64,000 nucleotides of DNA from Phymatolithon calcareum (lineage: Eukaryota > Rhodophyta > Florideophyceae > Hapalidiales), in assembly GCA_977006965.1 (NCBI GenBank), contig OZ345361.1:2046001-2110000 (forward strand). Reading direction: 5' to 3'. Shown piece by piece: positions 56,532-64,000 of this stretch (position 1 is its first letter; the number at the start of each line of letters is the position of its first letter). A program made the position numbers and the translations under genes. The notes under the pieces are model-generated. The model was not told the origin of the DNA. It did not search any database and was given only the letters and a program-made list of their open reading frames with translations.

Positions 56532-57222
56532 GATATAGCGCGAATTCGGTTCAGCTAATGACTGTTGCCGCATGGCTTCGCCCCTGGGAGCTTCAACCTA
56601 TGCTTGTGGTGCATTTCTCCAATACGCAGCTCTACACTCGGTAGTGGGTCTGTGCGACTGACGCTTCTCAAGACGCAAGTATCATCTAACAATAAAATCA
56701 GGAGCTGATGTTTATCCCTTGGCTACTCTCCTGTCCAGCAGTGTCCTGCGATTGTCGTGCGAAGAAGAGCACGTTCCCGTTTCGTCCGCAGTTCGTGTCA
56801 ACTTCTGGACTGAACTTCACTACTACTAGCCTCAGGCAAGGTACTGCTTGAAAAAACGACCCTCTTCGAAACCGTAATGCTTGCCCCGATTGCCGTACCG
56901 TCCTTGCATCATGGGTATGGCCACCAATAACGCCGAGCTTATACGTTAGAGGCATTAAATATGTCTTGCGGGAATGCAGCCTTGAATGCAGGAACGGGGA
57001 GGGGACAACACGCAAAATCGCAGGTGCCTCTTTTGCCAGACACATTTATTTGTTAGCCAAAACAGCGGGGGAGGGACGAAAGAGCGCCATGATGACGAGA
57101 ATCAGAGAATAATTCCATTAAAAAAAGCGAGGCGACGCAGCTGGATAGAGGCAAGTCTGTAGATAAAATATATGCAATGCACAACGGAAACGTCACCCAT
57201 CAGCAAGCCGTACAGTAGCTCC
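56532..57222. other. Convergent intergenic region
   Basis: Lies between the stop codons of RPA1 and the DUF1664 gene. AATAAAA near 56692 may serve RPA1. A 115-codon minus frame (57045-56698) has no domain and no conserved look, and I do not call it a gene. Confidence 0.5.
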
Positions 57223-58179
57223 CTAGCGCGGACTTGACTGCGAAATACCATTCACATAATTGATCTTCGCTGCGTCAGGTGCAGCAACACCGTCAATGTC
57301 ACCCTTATTACAAACAGTAGGCAAAATGCCACTCAATCCGGAGCTTATTCTCCGTCGCATCATCGGCGACGAGTCCATAATGCTCTTATTTTCCGACGCC
57401 AACATCTTGAGATCATAAAACGGATTCTCCGGTCGAACCGAGTCCGGAGCGAGGCTCGACACAACGCGCACAAGCGCCATAATCCCATTCGTCGCCGTGT
57501 CCAGCTTCCCGTCAATGGCGTCAATACGTCCTGTGACATCCGCAAGCACATCGTGCACTGAGGAAACATCAGCGCTCACACCATCAATACGCTCTTTCAC
57601 GTCGCAAACCTCAGCCTCAATCTGCCGTGAAAGCGCCTGCCGAACGGCCTCCACACGCGCCTCGACTACACGCATGCGCTCGCCAACCTCACGTCGTACA
57701 GCGCCCACGGCACCGCGCACACGTGCTATGCCCTCCTGCATGGCCGTAACTGTTTCCGAAAAGCTTGCTTGGGACACCCAAGCTAAGTCACGAACGCTCC
57801 AGCCCTTCCATATCGCGACGTAATATGCCGCACCGCCGACGGAGAAAACGAGCACGGCCCAACCGGCCAGTGAGAGTGCATCCGCAATAGCGGAAACACG
57901 AGAGCCGTTCGGACCCAATACGACGACTGGACGGTTGGCGGCGCGCGAGACGTCGCGAGCGAGATTGGATACCTGCTCGGAGAGCGCGTCGACTGCACTG
58001 CCGTCGTCATGAACCGACGAACGATCACTGCGAGAATCGCGACCGGCAGCGAAACGAAGCGCACTGGAAAGAGCATCGGCAAGCGCTTCACGCGTACCGT
58101 CCATATGGTGGTAGAAATAACTGCCGCCCCAGCCGGCGGACAAGAGAATTGTCAGGGTGCGAAACGATACAACCGCCAT
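57223..58179 (-). CDS. DUF1664 family membrane/coiled-coil protein
   Basis: 318 residues from the first ATG (58179); an earlier in-frame start would need a GTG. The N-terminus has a hydrophobic stretch (FRTLTILLSAGWGGSYFYHH). A second membrane segment sits near residues 95-125 (LSLAGWAVLVFSVGGAAYYV), followed by WKGWSVRDLAWVSQASFSET, the signature block of the plant and algal DUF1664 family. Residues 130-260 are a long heptad-rich coiled coil, then a loose tail. Plant members are small-organelle or envelope-associated proteins of unknown function. It shares a divergent promoter with RRP6. Confidence 0.82.
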   Translation of the reverse strand: MAVVSFRTLTILLSAGWGGSYFYHHMDGTREALADALSSALRFAAGRDSRSDRSSVHDDGSAVDALSEQVSNLARDVSRAANRPVVVLGPNGSRVSAIADALSLAGWAVLVFSVGGAAYYVAIWKGWSVRDLAWVSQASFSETVTAMQEGIARVRGAVGAVRREVGERMRVVEARVEAVRQALSRQIEAEVCDVKERIDGVSADVSSVHDVLADVTGRIDAIDGKLDTATNGIMALVRVVSSLAPDSVRPENPFYDLKMLASENKSIMDSSPMMRRRISSGLSGILPTVCNKGDIDGVAAPDAAKINYVNGISQSSPR

Positions 58180-58781
58180 TGCAGAAAAAGGAAGAGAAAG
58201 GGGTAGTCCGCTCGAGAAGCCCGCAGCAGCAATCACGTCATTCCGCGCAAAAGGCGGATATTGGATGCTGCGCGCACGCGGCGCAGACCGGATGGCGGCA
58301 GATCTGCAACCTCAAGTCCGATGCCGGTTTGGGTTACAAAGACGTGACGTGACGCGGCGCGCAGACTTCTCACGGATGACGCTAATCAATACTTTCGAGC
58401 ACAGCAGTTGGCGATGGCAAGGGCACAATACAGTAGGGGAGCAGAACGGCGATAACACTGCAGCTGTGCTCAGCGCTCGCGGAGGAGGAAAGTTGTGCGG
58501 TTGTGGATGCAGGCAGGCACTTACTGGTCTGTTGCATGGCGCGCCGTTCTGCAGTTGCCCCCCGCCAAGCTCATCCTAAACAAAATCAGCCAATCGCTTT
58601 CGGCCTTGTGGCCGCCAATTACACGTCGTACACGTTTCACATTGCTGTCGCGCATCTTGAGGTTGATCTTTTCGATTGTCACCGCCGTCGTCCGTGCGTC
58701 AGTTTTATTGTCCCGCGCGGCGAGACAGCGCAGGGCTACTGTGCCGCCCGCCCACGGAACGTCAGCGGCAGCCCGTGCGCA
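58180..58781. promoter_or_regulatory. Divergent promoter region, DUF1664 / RRP6
   Basis: About 600 bp between the two start codons, if RRP6 starts at 58782. An in-frame upstream ATG at 58536 would shorten it to 356 bp. No factor sites called. Confidence 0.45.
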
Positions 58782-61460
58782 ATGTCACGGAAAAACCAGA
58801 ATGCTCTTGTGGCAGGGCGTGTGTCAGAAGTGGTGTTCTCGCATAAGGATGTGAGCAGCGTGCTGCGCAAACTGTCCGCTGCCGCTCTATCCGCAAATGC
58901 CCTTCCGAGCGGGAACGCTCGTCTCATCGGCCAGCTCACATCGCCGACGCTAGCTGCGTCCTTGGACGGCATGTGCAAGCAAATTCGTACAGTGCTCGAC
59001 GCCGCCCTTCTGGCCAGTACACGCAACCGCACCGACCTTTCGCTTCCCGAGGCGTATGTCGATGCGCTCGACAGTGCACTCGAGCTCGCGCACACAGCGC
59101 TTGATAGTGCGGAAGGCTTCCGTGATGCTCCTCTCGACGCTGCAGAGGCGGTATCTGCGTCCAAACGTCGCAGTAGCCGCGGTGCTGCACGCCTGCAATG
59201 CGAGGAGGATGACCAGAAAGTAGAGAAGAAGAAACCACAGCTTGACTTCTATGACTATCCCATCGATAACTCGGACGCCCCGTTTGTACCGCCCTTCGGC
59301 TCCCCCGATGCCGCCGACGCTTCGCCAGAGGCGAACGCAGAGCGTCACCTCGAGGAGCTTGTGCGTAACAACGGCACGTGTGGCAAGAAGAACACCGTCC
59401 ACCCGTATGAAGCGGAGATTGCGGAGGCTGTTATCACCAATACGGCTCGTGTTTCCACCTTCGACCCTGAAGATGTTATTGTCTTCCGTCCGCTAAAGGA
59501 CACCCCATTCACTTTCGTTGACACTGAGAAGGCACTTATGGACATGGCGGAGCGCCTTGCGCAGAATACACAACTGGCAGTGGACATTGAGAATCATAGT
59601 GAGCGTTCTTTTTTCGGATTCACCTGTCTCATCCAGATATCTACTCGCAAGGAGGACTTTGTCATCGATGCCATCAAACTTCGCGTTCTTGTCCATCGCG
59701 CACTTGCCCCCATTTTTGCCGATCCGACCATCGTAAAAGTGCTGCACGGCGCCGACAGTGACGTCGAATGGCTGGAACGCGACTTTGGCATATATGTCGT
59801 CAACTTGTTCGACACAGGGCAGGCCGCCCGCATTCTATGTTACCCTTTGCTGTCTCTTTCGTATCTTCTGGCAAAGTTTTGTGATGTGAAAGCAACAAAC
59901 AAGAAAAAGATGCAGCGTTCAGATTGGCGCGAACGTCCGCTTCCAAAGGACAAGCTCGACTATGCGCGCAGTGACACCCATTTCCTTCTGTATATTTATG
60001 ACCGTCTGCGAGCAGAGCTGGCGAAGGCAAAGAAACTACCAGACGCATACGAGCGCTCCGCGACTGTCGCGCGTCGCCGGTTCCAGAAGCCGACCTTCAA
60101 TCCCGGTGCCGCGCGCAGGCTGGCGGCGAAGCATGGTCTCGGACTTGACCCACATCAAATACGTGTGTTGGAAGAACTATGTCGTTGGCGAGATATAACT
60201 GCTCGTGAACTCGACGAAAGCGTGACCTTTGTGTTATCGAATAGTGGTATGTTTGCCATCGTCCGTGCACGCGATGCAGCGAGGACACCGGTTGGTATAA
60301 TCGAGGCTATGAAGCAAAAAAAGGTCCGTTCTTCTGTTGTCCGAGAGAAGGCGGACGTGGTCTCGAGACTTATTTCTGATGCTCTGGATGCTAAAATCGA
60401 TCCGGAAGCTATTGTGCCCCTCCCGAGTGCAGCCGTGAGGAAAAGGAAGAGAGTGGTTTACACTTCGGAAGAGGCAGAGGAAAAGAAGAAAAGTGCGGAA
60501 AGCGAAGCTTCCAATGAAAATGAAGATGAGAATGTCGCAGAAAATGACTATGTTGCTCAGAATGCTACGCTAAACGTTGCTGCTAAAGATGAAGCAGAAG
60601 TGCCGAGAGACGAATTGGTAACACGTAAATCTAACAACTTGCCAGAGGTAGAAGTGAAAAGCAAGCGAGTGTCCGTACTCTGGCAGGACGACTCATCGTC
60701 TGATGAATCAGAAAGGGAAGCTGCAAGCCCAACGGAACCCCAAAGTTTTGGAAAGGATGAACAGAGTTCAGTTGCTGACAGAGAAGTGCAAGGAGAGACG
60801 ATGGATACAGAAGCACCGCAGTCGAAACCCCAGGTTGAATCCCAAGCGAAAGAGGCACTGATTGTTGAAGCTCGAAAGTCAGTATTCGATCTCAGTGATT
60901 CCGAAAGCGACGAAGACTCCATAGTGGCCAATGACGTCGAAATGGCACCAGAAGAATCCTCCAAAGATGCGGAAAAGAAAGAAAGGCAAATCGCGGCAAT
61001 CAGTCCGTCCGAAAAGGTGGCAAACGTTCTGGCGGAAATCGAAGCAACGTCCCGCGCCTCCCTACTACAATTCTCTTCGTTAACGGAAAGTCCGCCCACC
61101 GAAATTGAATCCAAGGAAGCCCAAGCGCCAGAAGCAGAGCCAATAACTCACACAGAAGCCCCGGAACCTGTATATTTCCCGCTTAATTGGCGAACATCAA
61201 AACCAAGCGGTGAGCGTAAGAAAAAGAGGAAAATTAGAGCTGCCTCTGTCGTTGATGCACCCCCGCTCGCGCCGTTTGATTACGCTGCGGCCGCTGTGCA
61301 GGCCCGTGCTGAGAAGGGAAAGAGAACAGCTCCGGAGCCCTTCGATGTACTCGCAGGGCTCAAGCCCGGCAGACTAGAAGGCAATCGCCCGAAGCGACCG
61401 AAGAAGAGTCCGGCATCGGGATCCCGCTCCATGTCTTTCAAGGCACGGAAGGGAAAGTAA
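58782..61460 (+). CDS. RRP6: RRP6-like 3'-5' exoribonuclease of the nuclear exosome
   Basis: 892 residues from the ATG at 58782 (MSRKNQNALVAG). The open frame continues upstream to an alternative ATG at 58536, but that part is unlike known family members. An N-terminal PMC2NT-like region (about 15-110) would bind the Rrp47/C1D cofactor. The DEDDY nuclease domain spans about 225-410: VDIENHSERSFFGFTCLIQI (Asp/Glu pair), LHGADSDVEWLERDFGI (second Asp) and DYARSDTHFLLY (Tyr and last Asp). An HRDC domain follows (about 463-540, RWRDITARELDESVTFVLSN). The remaining 350 residues are acidic/Lys-rich and disordered, with a basic end. It degrades and trims nuclear RNAs; human EXOSC10 (885 aa) is similar in length. 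No introns. Confidence 0.94.
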   Translation: MSRKNQNALVAGRVSEVVFSHKDVSSVLRKLSAAALSANALPSGNARLIGQLTSPTLAASLDGMCKQIRTVLDAALLASTRNRTDLSLPEAYVDALDSALELAHTALDSAEGFRDAPLDAAEAVSASKRRSSRGAARLQCEEDDQKVEKKKPQLDFYDYPIDNSDAPFVPPFGSPDAADASPEANAERHLEELVRNNGTCGKKNTVHPYEAEIAEAVITNTARVSTFDPEDVIVFRPLKDTPFTFVDTEKALMDMAERLAQNTQLAVDIENHSERSFFGFTCLIQISTRKEDFVIDAIKLRVLVHRALAPIFADPTIVKVLHGADSDVEWLERDFGIYVVNLFDTGQAARILCYPLLSLSYLLAKFCDVKATNKKKMQRSDWRERPLPKDKLDYARSDTHFLLYIYDRLRAELAKAKKLPDAYERSATVARRRFQKPTFNPGAARRLAAKHGLGLDPHQIRVLEELCRWRDITARELDESVTFVLSNSGMFAIVRARDAARTPVGIIEAMKQKKVRSSVVREKADVVSRLISDALDAKIDPEAIVPLPSAAVRKRKRVVYTSEEAEEKKKSAESEASNENEDENVAENDYVAQNATLNVAAKDEAEVPRDELVTRKSNNLPEVEVKSKRVSVLWQDDSSSDESEREAASPTEPQSFGKDEQSSVADREVQGETMDTEAPQSKPQVESQAKEALIVEARKSVFDLSDSESDEDSIVANDVEMAPEESSKDAEKKERQIAAISPSEKVANVLAEIEATSRASLLQFSSLTESPPTEIESKEAQAPEAEPITHTEAPEPVYFPLNWRTSKPSGERKKKRKIRAASVVDAPPLAPFDYAAAAVQARAEKGKRTAPEPFDVLAGLKPGRLEGNRPKRPKKSPASGSRSMSFKARKGK

Positions 61461-62765
61461 CGAGACCGATGGGGAGGGGTTGTCAATACTTAAAAGCTAT
61501 CTGTGAGTAAAGGACAGAAAGCTGTCGATTTTTGGACGAACTGAAAAATAAGGGAACCCTGCACACATTCTGCTACTGGAGCACTGGTAAGTATTTTCAC
61601 AATCATATGCTCGAGAAGACCATCTTCCCGTAGCTACGTAGAGAGTTTCGCTCTTTAAAATTGCATCAGAGGGGCGAGTAAGGAAGAGAGTATGCACTGG
61701 CAACGCCGCCTCAAACAAAAAGCTGCACAACAAAAAAGTGAAAACTTGAACAGTAGGAAAATGTCACTTCTTCGACTCGGATGACGATGACCATTGCTTT
61801 GGTTTCCGTAAAGAACAGGAGGCGGAACTTGAGCTTGGTTTTTCTATCCGACGTCCCGAAACCAGACAACAGTGCGACAGCACCAAGCTTTTGAATAGTC
61901 TGTTGGAGCTTTTCCGTTGAGCTCAAGTCAAGCTGCAGTCCATCTTTGGCTTCCCAGCGTGCTTTCTTGAGACAATCGACACCAGACTGCTCGCGCTAGC
62001 CACTTGGAACGAGATGGTCCAACAAATGTCGAGAACATCGACATATTTGTTGCAAGTTGCAACGTGCTGTTTTCAAGGAGTCGGGAGCCTGTCGAAGGGC
62101 CGAAAACACGCACAAAAATTCATGCACTATCTCTAGACGAGCTCTTCGAGTTACCGCTCATTTGTACTCCAGATGGAAGTTCCATGGCAGCGTCAAGGCA
62201 GTAGTGTAGCTCAGGAAGAAGAGGACGAGTATAGCCACGATGACGAGGAAGATGACAATAGCGGTTCCTAAGTCCTGCACGATGGAGCGGCTTTGCAATC
62301 TAGAACTACATCTACGCAAAAGACAGCGATGCAGCCATAGACACACTAGAGACACGTGCCCGTATGGCCCTTCAGATCACCTACTATGAGCAGTATGACT
62401 ATCGCGATCCAAGTTGTGCGACGTACAGTCGCGAGAGGAAAAGCGACCGCCTTGGGACAGCGACATCATGTATGATAACAGCGGGCGTGACGTCGGGATA
62501 GGTCGCAAGTTGTAGAGCGTTGAGGGCCCCTGCTACGGCTCCCTCTTGCAGCCAGGCAAAGAAGACACTTAGTCACCAATGATAAAGAGCTTCAGGGCTC
62601 CTTTGATTCGCGCTCAGTAATCTACACCGGAATTTAGTATCTCACCTTCGCTATTGCGAGGGAAAATCAGAGCTTTTTGGCGTGACAAAGAGGGATATTT
62701 GGTTCAATAAAAAAGGGACACGGCATTTAACACCTTAAGACCCCTCGGTGCTTCGTCACGCTTGT
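61461..62765. other. Region with weak small ORFs
   Basis: On the minus strand a frame from about 62000 to 61711 reads naturally (KARWEAKDGLQLDLSSTEKL, then FRLLFFTETKAMVIVIRVEE). It could be an exon of a small gene, but no start or partner exon is certain. Another minus frame at 62355-62158 has one hydrophobic helix (LGTAIVIFLVIVAILVLFFL). I recognise no family. Confidence 0.35.
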
Positions 62766-62833
62766 TAGATGGGTTTAGAAGCCCCCATGATGATGATGAT
62801 CATCATCATCATGGGGGCTTCTAAACCCATCTA
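62766..62833. repeat. Perfect 68-bp palindrome
   Basis: Two 34-base arms meet with no spacer: TAGATGGGTTTAGAAGCCCC then CATGATGATGATGA, followed directly by the exact reverse complement. The centre is a GAT/ATC triplet run. It can extrude as a cruciform. A minus-strand frame across it gives Asp- and His-runs, which is an artefact of the repeat. Confidence 0.95.
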
Positions 62834-63562
62834 GATCGTCGTCAAAACAGCAAGCCTCTCGACCGTACCGCGAACTCTTCCGAAGCAGTGAATAGCAGCG
62901 CTGCATCTGTGCAACAAGTCTCGCGCTCACCGGATTGGTGCTTCCTCCTAACTGCACCTACTCGTCATTCCAAGCGCGTGGCGTCCCGTAGATTAAGCAG
63001 ATCCAATCTCATAGATTTATCCCATTTTCATCCATCCTTGTCGCGCGTGATCACTGTACCCCGCAACACAAGACAATCTAGAATCCCCAGGAATAGTAGG
63101 ATTCGTTTAGATAGATACGCCCGGACCCCCGAAACTCAAGCTTAGCTAAGGTCAAGGTAAAAAGTAACAAAAACACGAACGAATAAACACCAATACTTCA
63201 TCTAGACCAACCTTTCAACATAGATGATAAGCGTACGGCCACTCAGAGCGTCCTGGTTTCGAAACTCTTGATGGAACGTGTCCACAACAGTGTTCTCGCC
63301 CTGTACAGTCTCGAGCGGCAAACGCCTCACTTTCTGTTTCCAAGATACGCAGAGAAACAGGATGCAGTATAATTTTTTTTTAGTAGTATTTATTAAACGC
63401 TCTCAGTAACACTCTTTAGACTGTAAGGGAGATGCGTTTCAGTTGCTACAGCCTTTTAGCATAGTATAACATTCATATATGCTTCTTCCGCAATCTTGTA
63501 TATCGTGGCCCTAGCTGCAAAAACCCACATCGGACGGATGTGGGAAAAGCTTAGAGTCCTCT
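62834..63562. other. Region without recognisable gene
   Basis: An 85-codon plus frame (62888-63145) is Arg/Ser-rich with no domain. A short hairpin (CCCACATC / GATGTGGG, 63524-63544) lies near the end. Nothing else is supportable. Confidence 0.4.
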
Positions 63563-63973
63563 ATGCGCTCAGCGGCGATTCGAGCTCGCAATTCTTATCC
63601 TTTGTTTGGATGCAGTATAATGCTTCAACCACGAGAGTCCTTACCATCCGTGATGGATGACTCGTTGGCTGAGTTTTTAGTAACACCTACATTAAGTCCA
63701 CGTCAATACTTACCTACCAAAGCTACACTCGACCACTCCACATCCGAACCACCAGCCAAGAGACCACCGAACTCTGGGTGGGACATGGATGTCAACGAAG
63801 AGCCTCCCGACGATGGTGATCACGATGGCTCGAAGAAGAAGCGCCGAACTGCAAAATCTTGCAGTTCCTTGTTTGCCGCCATCGTTTGCTCCAAGTTATG
63901 GACCGGCACGCGAGGTCGCATGTCTCGGCGCTTTGGAAATCAAGAACGTCAAATGGGGTCAGCGCACTGCTGA
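63563..63973 (+). CDS. Hypothetical acidic/basic protein, possible first exon
   Basis: A 136-codon frame. The likely start is an internal ATG (63620 or 63650, MDDSLAEFLVTPTLSPRQYL). It has a Pro-rich stretch, an acidic patch (DMDVNEEPPDDGDHDG) and then a basic KKKRRTAK that resembles a nuclear localisation signal. The composition is like a nuclear regulatory protein. The end may be an intron donor rather than the true stop, and the gene may run beyond the window. No family recognised. Confidence 0.35.
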   Translation: MRSAAIRARNSYPLFGCSIMLQPRESLPSVMDDSLAEFLVTPTLSPRQYLPTKATLDHSTSEPPAKRPPNSGWDMDVNEEPPDDGDHDGSKKKRRTAKSCSSLFAAIVCSKLWTGTRGRMSRRFGNQERQMGSAHC

Positions 63974-64000
63974 GATTCGCCTAGATCGGCAACATAATTG

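Noticed and set aside
56698-57045. 115-codon minus frame between RPA1 and the DUF1664 gene
   Set aside because: No domain, no conserved look, and it sits where two 3' untranslated regions are expected.
60557-61114. 185-codon Ser-rich frame antisense to RRP6
   Set aside because: Antisense of the acidic/Lys-rich RRP6 tail, which yields Ser/Leu/Phe runs by complementarity.
62775-62957. 60-codon frame with Asp and His runs
   Set aside because: The runs come from the GAT/ATC triplets of the 68-bp palindrome.

Overview
The window is eukaryotic nuclear DNA: one clear spliceosomal intron, a nucleus-encoded plastid-type glutamine synthetase, a Ty3/gypsy element, and remnants of hAT, piggyBac, pogo and non-LTR elements. 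A small, compact, intron-poor gene island beside roughly 50 kb of nested transposons fits a florideophyte red alga such as Chondrus crispus. That assignment is inference from gene content and layout, not a database match.

Layout. (1) 1-9486 is a near-perfect giant palindrome with arms of at least 4.67 kb around a 148-bp spacer. The window edge cuts the left arm, so the true outer end is unknown. Each arm carries a 224-codon gene for a signal-peptide, single-TM protein, a second conserved small ORF, four tandem repeats of about 130 bp, an AT-rich MITE with an 8-bp target duplication, and a truncated non-LTR retroposon with a 12-bp target duplication. (2) 9.5-17.1 kb holds a 57-bp tandem repeat, a degraded ORF, two adjacent non-autonomous DNA elements (one with inverted arrays of 29-bp iterons) and a broken hAT transposase. 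(3) 17.3-22.7 kb is an older, diverged copy of the palindromic element. It still has inverted arms and the membrane-protein gene, but is broken by a tRNA-like SINE, a piggyBac-like element and a foldback element. It preserves empty sites for the two insertions seen in the palindrome. (4) 22.9-37.8 kb contains a pogo-like pseudogene, degraded ORFs with cysteine clusters, a broken Ulp1/C48 protease, a MITE and a hAT C-terminal fragment. (5) 38.05-49.55 kb is a second piggyBac-like element, into which a full-length Ty3/gypsy retrotransposon (38256-47798, TSD ATCAG) and a non-LTR 3' fragment have inserted. The gypsy element has a degraded gag-pol on the minus strand and a disrupted long antisense gene on the plus strand beside its 3' LTR. 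(6) 50.9-61.5 kb is the host gene island: glutamine synthetase (+), UTP15 (-, one intron), RPA1 (+), a DUF1664 membrane/coiled-coil protein (-) and RRP6 (+). These alternate tail-to-tail and head-to-head with short spacers. (7) 61.5-64 kb has only weak small ORFs and a perfect 68-bp palindrome.

The host genes are housekeeping: nitrogen assimilation, small-subunit rRNA processing, ssDNA binding, a plant/algal-type organelle membrane protein and the nuclear exosome nuclease. Most of the rest is transposon strata. The most original items are the palindromic element family carrying a membrane-protein gene, the antisense gene of the gypsy element, the iteron element, and an RPA1 whose zinc-finger cysteines are all gone.
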